Below are positions 56,987-64,000 of a stretch of DNA of 64,000 nucleotides, piece after piece (positions within the stretch are counted from its first letter, which is position 1; each line of letters opens with the position of its first letter). The stretch is from Leptospiraceae bacterium (GTDB lineage Bacteria; Spirochaetota; Leptospiria; Leptospirales; Leptospiraceae). Where the stretch lies: positions 1-64,000 of the forward strand of contig JACKPB010000003.1 in assembly GCA_024233875.1 (NCBI GenBank), written 5' to 3'. The notes beneath the pieces are model-generated. The model was not told the origin of the DNA. It saw only the letters and a program-made list of their open reading frames with translations, and ran no database searches. A program made the position numbers and the translations under genes.

Positions 56987-57844
56987 TTATTCAGGAATCA
57001 GAAAGTCGTAAGACTTTCCGGAAGGATCAAAATTGTACTTACCTGTTTTTAACCAGGGATTGTGGAGAACCAGGTCCTTATAGGTGGTTTTATGAATTTT
57101 TGCAAATTCCGGTAGGTCGGAAATAGTTTCTTTGACCGTAACAATTTTTAATTTGTATTGGGGGTAGAAATCTTTTTCTGAAATATCAAAATTATAATCC
57201 CCGGGATTGGATAAGATAATTTTTAAAGCAATGATCCTAAATATATATCTGTAGGTTTCCTGATTTAAATAGAGTCTATAGTAATTCGATTCTTTTTGAG
57301 CTTCTACAGCCGATTTCAAACCTCGTACACCGCGATTGTAAGATGCAGCTGCCATTGTCCAGGATCCGAATTCTTTGTGAGCCTCTTTAAGATATCTACA
57401 GGCGGCGCGGGTGGCTTTGGCCAGATTTCTTCGTTCATCAACATAATTATTGATTTCTAATCCATACCCCTCAGCAGTCCCTTTCATAAATTGCCAGATT
57501 CCCATAGCCCCTACACTGGAAACAGCATTGGGATTTAAGGACGATTCTGCGATCGCCAGGTAAAAGAAATCTTCCGGGACTTCATTTTCCTTTAAAATAG
57601 AAATAATGAAGTCACGATATCTTCCGATGTGTCGATAGATCAACATTGTAGAAGTATGATAGTTCTGGTTGACCAGAAGTTCTCTCTCCAACCTTTCTTT
57701 CGTATCCTGTTCCTCCAGAGGAACTTTTTCTCCTGCAAAACTTACAGATGAAGGTATAACAGGATACGATATTTTGGAACTAACCGTGTTTCCGCAGGAA
57801 TAAACAAATAGAATTAAAACAAACAATCCTATTTTATTAATCAT
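56987..57844 (-). CDS. Lytic transglycosylase lipoprotein (MltD-like)
   Basis: 285 residues. Lipobox VYSC (Cys17). SLT domain: catalytic E100 in YLAIAESSLNPNAVSSVGAMGIWQFM, then DERRNLAKATRAACRYL and AAASYNRGV. The C-terminal about 60 residues (IVTVKETISDLPEFAKIHKTTYKDLVLHNPWL) resemble a LysM domain, together giving an MltD-type layout. It cleaves glycan strands of peptidoglycan at the outer membrane. Its start overlaps ilvN by 8 nt, an odd operon partner. Confidence 0.88.
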   Translation of the reverse strand: MINKIGLFVLILFVYSCGNTVSSKISYPVIPSSVSFAGEKVPLEEQDTKERLERELLVNQNYHTSTMLIYRHIGRYRDFIISILKENEVPEDFFYLAIAESSLNPNAVSSVGAMGIWQFMKGTAEGYGLEINNYVDERRNLAKATRAACRYLKEAHKEFGSWTMAAASYNRGVRGLKSAVEAQKESNYYRLYLNQETYRYIFRIIALKIILSNPGDYNFDISEKDFYPQYKLKIVTVKETISDLPEFAKIHKTTYKDLVLHNPWLKTGKYNFDPSGKSYDFLIPE

Positions 57845-58322
57845 TTTTCTCCTGCACGGCTATAGCAATGGTTCCGGTTCTTGCCATTTCCAGAATTCCG
57901 AATTTCTTAATTAGAGTAATCAATGCATCTACCTGTCTGGAAGTCCCTGAATACTCTATCAAGAGAGAGGATTCGGTTACATCAATGATGGACGCTTTGA
58001 ATACATCTGAAATTGTCATAATTTCAGAACGAACCTTATCATTGGAGCTTACGTTCAACAACACTAGTTCTCTGGTGATTGATTCTGACTTGTTTAGATC
58101 AGTAATCTTAATCACATCCGGCAATTTTAGTAACTGCATTTTGACCTGAGACACAACTTCTTCATCACCCCTGACTACGATTGTCATGGAGGAGATTTCA
58201 GGATTTTCAGTCACACCGACAGCGATGGAATCTATATTGTATCCTCTTCTGGTGAACAAACCGGATACATGGCTCATAACACCTGCGTGATTATTAACTA
58301 AAATACTGAGTGTGTGTTTCAT
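57837..58322 (-). CDS. ilvN: Acetolactate synthase small subunit IlvN
   Basis: 161 residues, the usual length. N-terminal ACT domain (HTLSILVNNHAGVMSHVSGLFTRRGYNIDSIAVG, then SSMTIVV) and the conserved C-terminal part (SLLIEYSGTSRQVDALITLIKKFGILEMARTGTIA). It binds valine for feedback control of the catalytic subunit. Overlaps ilvB by ATGA. Confidence 0.95.
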   Translation of the reverse strand: MKHTLSILVNNHAGVMSHVSGLFTRRGYNIDSIAVGVTENPEISSMTIVVRGDEEVVSQVKMQLLKLPDVIKITDLNKSESITRELVLLNVSSNDKVRSEIMTISDVFKASIIDVTESSLLIEYSGTSRQVDALITLIKKFGILEMARTGTIAIAVQEKND

Positions 58323-60022
58323 TTTTTTTGTAGATTCTCCAGATCTTTAAATTCAATCATATCTTTCTGAGACATTCCTGCCGGAATCATAGGGAAAACT
58401 TTTTCTTCAGCGGGAATGAGAACTTCGAGTAAGCAGGACTCATCATCTTCCAAGAAAAAGTCCAAACCTTTTTGAATTTCTTCTTTCTTGGTAATTTTTA
58501 AACCTTTGATTCCGTACGCTGAGGCAAGAGTTACAAAATCGGGATTGTAATTCCATTCAGAATGAGAATACCTTTCATCATAAAACATCTCCTGCCACTG
58601 TCTGACCATTCCGAGAAAATTATTGTTGAATAAAAGAATTTTCACTTTTATATCATACATCTTCATAGTGGCTAATTCCTGAATATTCATCTGAATCGAT
58701 CCATCACCGGTGATGCAGATCACAGTTTTATCGGGTCTTCCAACCTTGGCGCCGATTGCTGCGGGAAGTCCGTATCCCATTGTCCCCAAACCACCCGAAG
58801 TCAACCAATTGTTTGGTTCATCAAATAAATAGTATTGAGCGGCCCACATTTGATGCTGACCAACGTCAGTTGAAATGATCGACTTTCCTTCAGTTTTTTT
58901 GTAGAGTTGATCAATAAATTCCTGTGGTTTGATATCATCTGATTTGCTTTCAAATTCAAGAGGATGATTTTTTTTCAGTTCCTGAATTCGGTGAAACCAT
59001 TCAGATTTTTCTTTTTTCTCAACTTTCGGAATGAGTTTTTTGAGAACTTCTTTGAGATCGCCATGGAGCAAATGATCGATAGAGATCCGTTTATTGAATT
59101 CGGATCGATCTATATCTATGTGAGCACGAATAGCGTTGGGTGCAAAATCCCCTATCTTAGCTACCCTATCATCAAACCTGGCTCCGAGGTTTAATATATA
59201 ATCACACTCCAAAACAGCTTTATTAGCATAAGCTGTCCCGTGCATACCCAACATACCCACTGAAAGCTCATGCGACCCCGGAAAGGCTCCGAGACCCATC
59301 AGGGTCATAGTTACAGGAATATTTGCTTTTTCTGCCAGTTCACGGATTTCTTTGTACGCTCCCGAATTAATAGCTCCCCCTCCTACATAAAGTAGAGGTT
59401 TCTTGGCTAAATTCAGAGCTCTTGCGAAGGAATCCAGATCCCCTTCCATCTCGGGCTTTTGATAGTGTCTGGGTTGAATCTTTAAATCTTTTGGTTTTCT
59501 ATGGGTCGTCATTCCGAGTTGAACATCTTTAGGAAAATCCAAAAGAACCGGACCCGGTCTTCCTCCCATAGCGATGAGATAGGCTTCTTCAAAAGCTCTG
59601 GCTAAGTCATCAGCTGATTTGACTAAATTATTGTATTTTGTAATAGGAATGGTAATACCAAATATATCTGCTTCCTGAAAAGCATCTGTTCCAATCGCAG
59701 GAACCGGGACCTGGCCTGTAATAGCGAGAATAGGTATAGAATCTAATTTAGCATCTGTTAAACCTGTCACCAGGTTAGTTGCACCCGGACCGGAAGTTGC
59801 AATACAGACTCCGATCTTACCGGTGGCTCTGGCATACCCTTCAGCCATATGAGCAGCACCCTGTTCATGGCGAACCAGAATGTGCCTGATCTTACTTTTG
59901 TAAATCTCATCATAGAAAGGTAGAATGGATCCTCCCGGATAACCAAAACAAACTTCTACACCTTTCTCTTTTAAGAGTTCAATCATCAATTGAGAACCAC
60001 TGAGTTCTTTTGGGGATTGCAT
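58319..60022 (-). CDS. ilvB: Acetolactate synthase large subunit IlvB
   Basis: Start set at ATG 60022, after AGAAGGTAAAC; a further TTG at 60103 adds residues not seen in the family. 567 residues. GYPGGSILPFYDEIY, RHEQGAAHMAEGYARATGK (TPP Glu), CIATSGPGATNLVTG, and the C-terminal TPP-metal motif GDGSIQMNIQELATM with NNNFLGMVRQWQ. It makes acetolactate and acetohydroxybutyrate for branched amino acids. No attenuator or T-box-like leader seen upstream. Confidence 0.95.
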   Translation of the reverse strand: MQSPKELSGSQLMIELLKEKGVEVCFGYPGGSILPFYDEIYKSKIRHILVRHEQGAAHMAEGYARATGKIGVCIATSGPGATNLVTGLTDAKLDSIPILAITGQVPVPAIGTDAFQEADIFGITIPITKYNNLVKSADDLARAFEEAYLIAMGGRPGPVLLDFPKDVQLGMTTHRKPKDLKIQPRHYQKPEMEGDLDSFARALNLAKKPLLYVGGGAINSGAYKEIRELAEKANIPVTMTLMGLGAFPGSHELSVGMLGMHGTAYANKAVLECDYILNLGARFDDRVAKIGDFAPNAIRAHIDIDRSEFNKRISIDHLLHGDLKEVLKKLIPKVEKKEKSEWFHRIQELKKNHPLEFESKSDDIKPQEFIDQLYKKTEGKSIISTDVGQHQMWAAQYYLFDEPNNWLTSGGLGTMGYGLPAAIGAKVGRPDKTVICITGDGSIQMNIQELATMKMYDIKVKILLFNNNFLGMVRQWQEMFYDERYSHSEWNYNPDFVTLASAYGIKGLKITKKEEIQKGLDFFLEDDESCLLEVLIPAEEKVFPMIPAGMSQKDMIEFKDLENLQKK

Positions 60023-60249
60023 GTTTACCTTCTTTCTTCCTGGATTGGCCTTAATTTTTGGTCTGAAATACACAATTCTCCAGAAAGGTTTGGAGTTAAG
60101 CAAAATTTTTTAGAGAGGATAAAAATTTAAAATCTACTCCGAAGTTCACCTGATCCTGTATAGAAATGGAATAAAAAAAAATAAGAATTCACTCTTAAAG
60201 AGAAATTTAGAGAATTTGACCTTATAGCAACGAAAAATATTGTGGCATT

Positions 60250-61374
60250 ATGAATGAAATAGATGCAATCAAAGAAGCGAAAGACTCTGAGGAACAACAG
60301 TTCACACGAATCAAAAATATGGCCAAAGAAGCCTATCGCTTTATCGATGGCAAAAAGTTTAAAGAAGCTAAAGAAAAATTTAATGAATTACTAACTCTCG
60401 ACCCCGGAAATACTTATGGATTGGTAGGAATGGGCGACCTGCTCTACAAAACCCATAGCTATGATGAGGCGATAGGATACTATAAGAAATGTCTTGAACT
60501 GGACTCATCAAATAAATTTTCCATCATGGGTCTGATGAACTGCTATCGTGACCTAAAACAACTCAATATGGTCATTCAAATTGCTGAAGAGTACAGGCAC
60601 ATTACAATGTCCGATGCTTCCATTCTAAGTCGAGTAGCTGACGCTCATAGAAAATTGAAAAACTTTAAAGAATCTGAAATCTACTATATGAGTGCTCTTC
60701 ATATCAATCCTAATGATCAATATGTCATAGTAGGGATCGGTCATCTTTACTTTGCCTGCCAGAGGTACCAGGACGCTATACGATGGTGGGAAAAATTAGT
60801 CATTAGCCAACCAAACAATATCAAAATTCTTACTGAAATCGGAAATTCCTACAGGAAGATCAAAGATTTTGATAAAGCAATCGAGTACTACAACCGTGCA
60901 AGAGATCTGGATACAGGGAACTTCTTTGCACTTTATGGTCTCGCTGAATCCTATCGCGGAAAAAAAGACTTCAAAACTGCAATTGAATTCTGGGAAAAGA
61001 TTCTAAAATTTGATCCTCACAATAAACTGATCATAAACAGATATGCCGATAGTCTCAGAGGTTTGGGAGAGTACGAAAAGGCTCTCGAATCATTCAACAA
61101 AATTCTCAATACAAACGATGATTACTATGCTCTTCTAGGTAAAGCATCTACCCTAACACTAATGGGAGAATTCGAGAAATCAATGGAAATCTATCTCTCT
61201 TTGAGAAAAAAAGATCCATTGAATCCGAGACCTGTGTTAGAGCTGGCTGACCTGTGGTTTCATAAAATGGATGAGAAGGAAAAATCTATTAAAATTCTTG
61301 GTGAGTTTTTGAAAGAAAATCCATCCAATACAGATGTTAGCGAAAAATTGGATCAATTTACCGACCAAGCGTAA
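60250..61374 (+). CDS. TPR-repeat protein
   Basis: 374 residues, no signal peptide. About eight tetratricopeptide repeats run from residue 20 to 365, with clear examples YGLVGMGDLLYKTHSYDEAIGYYKKCLELDSSN and ILTEIGNSYRKIKDFDKAIEYYNRARDLDTGN. Such proteins are scaffolds; the partner is unknown. Divergent from ilvB, with a hairpin after it. Confidence 0.88.
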   Translation: MNEIDAIKEAKDSEEQQFTRIKNMAKEAYRFIDGKKFKEAKEKFNELLTLDPGNTYGLVGMGDLLYKTHSYDEAIGYYKKCLELDSSNKFSIMGLMNCYRDLKQLNMVIQIAEEYRHITMSDASILSRVADAHRKLKNFKESEIYYMSALHINPNDQYVIVGIGHLYFACQRYQDAIRWWEKLVISQPNNIKILTEIGNSYRKIKDFDKAIEYYNRARDLDTGNFFALYGLAESYRGKKDFKTAIEFWEKILKFDPHNKLIINRYADSLRGLGEYEKALESFNKILNTNDDYYALLGKASTLTLMGEFEKSMEIYLSLRKKDPLNPRPVLELADLWFHKMDEKEKSIKILGEFLKENPSNTDVSEKLDQFTDQA

Positions 61375-61665
61375 AAGTAAATATTTATCCTACATTCCGA
61401 CTTCACTTTCATACAATAATAATTTCTAAAAGGGAGCAACCGAGAGCCTGGAAACGGACTCCCTTTTGAAAACCTTCAGAGAATATTAGAAATGTCTAAT
61501 ACTACTTCCCGAGCATGATTTTTGAAATCAGTGATATAGAAATTTGATCAACAAAATCCTTATATACCATCCTCAGAAACACTTTCGTATTTCTTCTTAA
61601 GGTAGTAGCCAATTTCTTGCCGTTTGAAATATCGAGTTTGCAATTTTTTTTGAAAATGACCATAA
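61375..61665. other. Intergenic region between convergent genes
   Basis: No gene seen. It contains one hairpin for the TPR gene and is closed on the right by the terminator of the P83/100 gene, both listed separately. Confidence 0.5.
61428..61467 (+). terminator. Terminator-like hairpin after the TPR gene
   Basis: Arms AAAAGGGAG (61428-61436) and CTCCCTTTT (61459-61467) pair perfectly, with an inner CCG/CGG pairing. It is 53 nt after the stop codon. Confidence 0.6.
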
Positions 61666-61699
61666 AAAGTCTGATCGGGATGTCTCCGTTTCAGACTTT
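61666..61699 (-). terminator. Terminator after the P83/100 gene
   Basis: Perfect 9-bp stem (61666-61674 and 61691-61699), 9 nt past the minus-strand stop, with T tracts on both sides, so it may act in both directions. Confidence 0.75.
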
Positions 61700-61708
61700 C
61701 TTTTAATA

Positions 61709-63346
61709 TCAGGCAGAAGTCTTTTTCAAAAACTTAAGATCTTCTTTATTGAAAACCTTGATCTCGACCTTACCCGCTTCATTGGTTCCATTGGTATAAA
61801 TCTTATTTCCATAGATAGTGATCACGGAATTTGCCTGAACATCCTGATCCGTTCTAAGTATTCTTTTTAAGTTTTTATCAAATCTGGAGAGATAGTATTT
61901 TCCGTTGTCATTTTCTATCGCATAAAGGAAATTCTCATTGATTTCCAAAAATGATTTGGTATAGACGTTGACCTCGGAATTGCCTGATGGTTTTAAGTTT
62001 TTCTTACTCAATAAAATCAGTCTTACCTGATCCTTGCTATCTTTCAAACCAATCACAAGGAGATTTCCACCGAACTCTTTGAATACCCTTCCGCAAATCT
62101 GATTGTATTCGCCCTTGAATACCAGATCATCTTTGGTGGGATCGAGAAGATGAATTTCATTGCTACACTGCCCTTCCATATTGATATCCATTTTGATAAA
62201 AGGAATCTTTCCATCGACTACATTGTCCGAAAACTCTGCTTTCTTTTTTTCAGCTTCCAATTTTGCGTTCAGTTCATCTTTGACTTTTTCGAGTTCTTTT
62301 TGTATCAGAGCAGGATCAGCTGTGGCAACAGTTTCTGTTTTCTTTTCTTCTTCAGGTGATTCCTCTGCTTTTCTCTCAGAAGATTCAGGTGGGGTTTCCT
62401 CTTTTTTTTCTTCGGGAGTTTCATTCCCTTCGATCTTATCTTCCCTTTCTTTTAGAGCAGTCTTGGTTTCTTCAATCTCAGAAATTTTTTCTTCAATTTT
62501 TTCTTTTTCTTCTATGATTGCTTCTTTTTTGTCATCGGAGTCATTTCCGAGTTCACCCAGTTTGACATCCAAGTCTTTCTTTTTTTCTTCGAGGGATTTC
62601 TCTGTTTTTTCTAATTCTTTATTCTTTTCAGCGATTAGTTTCTTCTCTTCTTTTTTCTTATTCTCTACTAATTCTTCAAATCGTTTCTTCTCATCTTCTT
62701 TGGGACTGTTCTCATCGATTTTTTCATTTACAGTATTTCCCAATTCTTCAAGAGTTATGTCCTTATCAAATTTTTTCAAAACATTTCTTTCAATAGGTAC
62801 AATGATTTGTGTTCGACCCGGCCATTCTCGATAATTATTGCTTATCCCCAGCCGATCTTCTTTGATTTTATCTTCAATGAGAGTATTGTATTTGGAGGTT
62901 ATGTACTCAACATTTCCCCGATTGATCGCATTGTAGTACAGGATGTATTTTGCAAGAATCTCTGCGTCATCTTCTGAATATTCGAATGTACTTTCCAGGT
63001 AGGAAGTTATGATCCTGAGTAAGGAGTTTACATGTCCGAATTTTGTAGATGTTCCAACAGAAATAACATCAGCTCCCAATCTATCCGATTCTGTATCTAT
63101 TCTGAGAATGGATACTCCTTCAACAGTGTGAACTTTTTCAGGTTGATTTTGGATTTTCTGTGAAAGTTTTTTACCAATAGCGTCATGTTGAGCCCTAGTC
63201 TCGTCACTTGCACGTCTATTTGATTTGTTTTCAAATTGAAATCTTTTTGTACCCCGAACTTCTTTTTCACTGAGTCTGGGTGATGACTGGGCAATTAAAT
63301 TGTTAAAAAATAAACAACCGATCAGGATTGATAAACTATACTTCAT
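61709..63346 (-). CDS. P83/100-family exported protein
   Basis: 545 residues with signal peptide (MKYSLSILIGCLFFNNLIAQ). The N-terminal globular part (about 60-205) contains LLRIITSYLESTFEYSEDDAEILAKYILYYNAINRG and WPGRTQIIVPI, as in the Borrelia P83/100 antigen family. A long Lys/Glu-rich coiled coil follows (about 215-370). The last about 165 residues form a beta-propeller-like module (IPFIKMDI..., QICGRVFKEFGGNLLVIG). Periplasmic or membrane-associated; function in the family is unknown. GAGGAAAAGT ribosome site precedes the ATG. The gene downstream of the right edge is a paralog. Confidence 0.85.
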   Translation of the reverse strand: MKYSLSILIGCLFFNNLIAQSSPRLSEKEVRGTKRFQFENKSNRRASDETRAQHDAIGKKLSQKIQNQPEKVHTVEGVSILRIDTESDRLGADVISVGTSTKFGHVNSLLRIITSYLESTFEYSEDDAEILAKYILYYNAINRGNVEYITSKYNTLIEDKIKEDRLGISNNYREWPGRTQIIVPIERNVLKKFDKDITLEELGNTVNEKIDENSPKEDEKKRFEELVENKKKEEKKLIAEKNKELEKTEKSLEEKKKDLDVKLGELGNDSDDKKEAIIEEKEKIEEKISEIEETKTALKEREDKIEGNETPEEKKEETPPESSERKAEESPEEEKKTETVATADPALIQKELEKVKDELNAKLEAEKKKAEFSDNVVDGKIPFIKMDINMEGQCSNEIHLLDPTKDDLVFKGEYNQICGRVFKEFGGNLLVIGLKDSKDQVRLILLSKKNLKPSGNSEVNVYTKSFLEINENFLYAIENDNGKYYLSRFDKNLKRILRTDQDVQANSVITIYGNKIYTNGTNEAGKVEIKVFNKEDLKFLKKTSA

Positions 63347-63400
63347 ACTTTTCCTCTATTGGATTTTCTCATTTTAATACTTATAAAATTTCCATTTCAT

Positions 63401-64000
63401 TTATTTTGTTTTTGCTAGCGGTTTGATTGTTTTCGTGACCTTTAAATCCGATCTCTGCAATACACGTATTACTGTTTCATCCGATTCGGATGACTTTCCT
63501 GTTAAAAAGATTTTTTCATTGAAGAATGTAATTTCAGAATTTGTATTGATTGGTTCGGAACTTCTTGCATCCAGACTGAGATCTGTATTGAAGCGGGAAA
63601 GATAGATTTGATCTTTCTTTTTTTCAAAAGCATAGATTTTATCATCCCGAAAAATGATTTGAGACCTCCAAAAAATTTCTTCTTTTGTAACTGTTTTTTG
63701 AGCCAGTTTGTCCGGATCTAATAAAACCAATCTGTGAATTCTTTCTACAGGACGTCTACCATCAAATCCGATCAGTAGGACTCCGATCTTTGGTATCACA
63801 ATGTACTCTTTTCCGCAGATATTTGTATAGGGACTTCTATATATAGTTTCTTCGTTCTTTCCATCCAACATCCAGAGTTCATTGGTATAGTGACCATCAT
63901 CCTCATACTTCACAAGCCTGAGAAAGAGAATCTTATCTCCCATCACATTTTCACTCTTTTCTTCTTTGGCTTTTTCTGCTTGCTTGAGCTCTTTATTTTC
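63401..64000 (-). CDS. P83/100-family paralog, 5' part outside the window
   Basis: The frame stays open to the window edge: residues before MGDKILFLRL read ENKELKQAEKAKEEKSENV, a charged coiled-coil stretch, so the true start lies further right. The 199 visible residues match the C-terminal module of the neighbouring protein (EIHLLD/ELWMLD, YNQICGR/YTNICGK, LLVIG/LLIGF, YYLSRFDKNL/IYLSRFNTDL). It is 54 bp upstream of its paralog and in the same orientation, so a tandem duplication in one operon. Confidence 0.85.
   Translation of the reverse strand, partial: ENKELKQAEKAKEEKSENVMGDKILFLRLVKYEDDGHYTNELWMLDGKNEETIYRSPYTNICGKEYIVIPKIGVLLIGFDGRRPVERIHRLVLLDPDKLAQKTVTKEEIFWRSQIIFRDDKIYAFEKKKDQIYLSRFNTDLSLDARSSEPINTNSEITFFNEKIFLTGKSSESDETVIRVLQRSDLKVTKTIKPLAKTK

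Noticed and set aside
62160..62834. 224-codon Ser/Phe-rich open frame on the plus strand
   Set aside because: It is antisense to the Glu/Lys coiled-coil region of the P83/100 gene; such codon bias opens the opposite frame. No ribosome site or family match.

Overview
The window looks like chromosome of a spirochete of the family Leptospiraceae, probably Leptospira or a close relative. The evidence is family content rather than any single marker: a DUF1554 lipoprotein, an LruC-domain lipoprotein, P83/100-family proteins, a type III glutamine synthetase, a GldA/GldF/GldG/DUF4340 export set, many short spirochete-style lipoprotein signals, low to moderate GC, and flagellar genes next to the cell-wall cluster. 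I see no phage, insertion sequence, CRISPR array or rRNA. This reads as ordinary chromosome with several unusual proteins.

Layout. 1-7 kb: small exported protein, then two large lipoproteins with putative-Ig repeats that share a 58-bp upstream element (one ends in a D8C-like eight-cysteine domain, the other in DUF1554), a small lipoprotein and an orphan TAXI binding lipoprotein. 7-10.5 kb: convergent signalling genes, a membrane PP2C/SpoIIE phosphatase and a GAF/HD-GYP protein. 10.7-15.9 kb: divergent flagellar units fliK-flgD-flgE (minus) and flgB-flgC-fliE (plus). 15.9-24.5 kb: a lipoprotein translationally coupled to a compact division/cell-wall cluster rsmH-ftsL-murE-mraY-ftsW-murG-murC, without ftsI, murF, murD or ftsQAZ. 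24.5-26 kb: an NtrC-like regulator on the minus strand whose receiver domain is split from its start codon by an 11-A tract, and which lacks GAFTGA. 26.1-26.3 kb: tRNA-Ile and tRNA-Ala. 26.3-29.3 kb: a beta-rich exported protein coupled to an MlaE/MlaF lipid transporter without an MCE gene. 29.3-35 kb: ThiF/MoeB-like E1, small lipoprotein, a PrsW-like/cyclic-nucleotide-binding fusion, and an LruC lipoprotein with eight 39-bp tandem repeats. 35-40 kb: type III glutamine synthetase with a good sigma-54 site, then aldehyde dehydrogenase and quinone oxidoreductase. 40.4-44.8 kb: ABC/Gld-type export operon. 44.8-51 kb: a degenerate HD-like protein, a 2OG-Fe(II) dioxygenase, a 770-residue isochorismatase-like/kinase-like/phosphatase fusion coupled to a flavin reductase, and a degenerate Rpn-type nuclease. 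51-54 kb: uvrA. 54-60 kb: a long minus-strand run ilvB-ilvN-lytic transglycosylase-GGDEF-FecR-saccharopine-dehydrogenase-like. 60-64 kb: a TPR protein and two tandem P83/100 paralogs, the second cut by the window edge.

The strongest candidates for undescribed biology are the three-domain fusion at 47.1-49.4 kb, the D8C-like bacterial lipoprotein at 1-2.3 kb, the PrsW/cNMP fusion at 30.5-32.4 kb, the split GAFTGA-less regulator at 24.5-25.9 kb, and the unknown beta-rich protein coupled to MlaEF at 26.3 kb. All function calls are from reading motifs by eye; no database search was possible.
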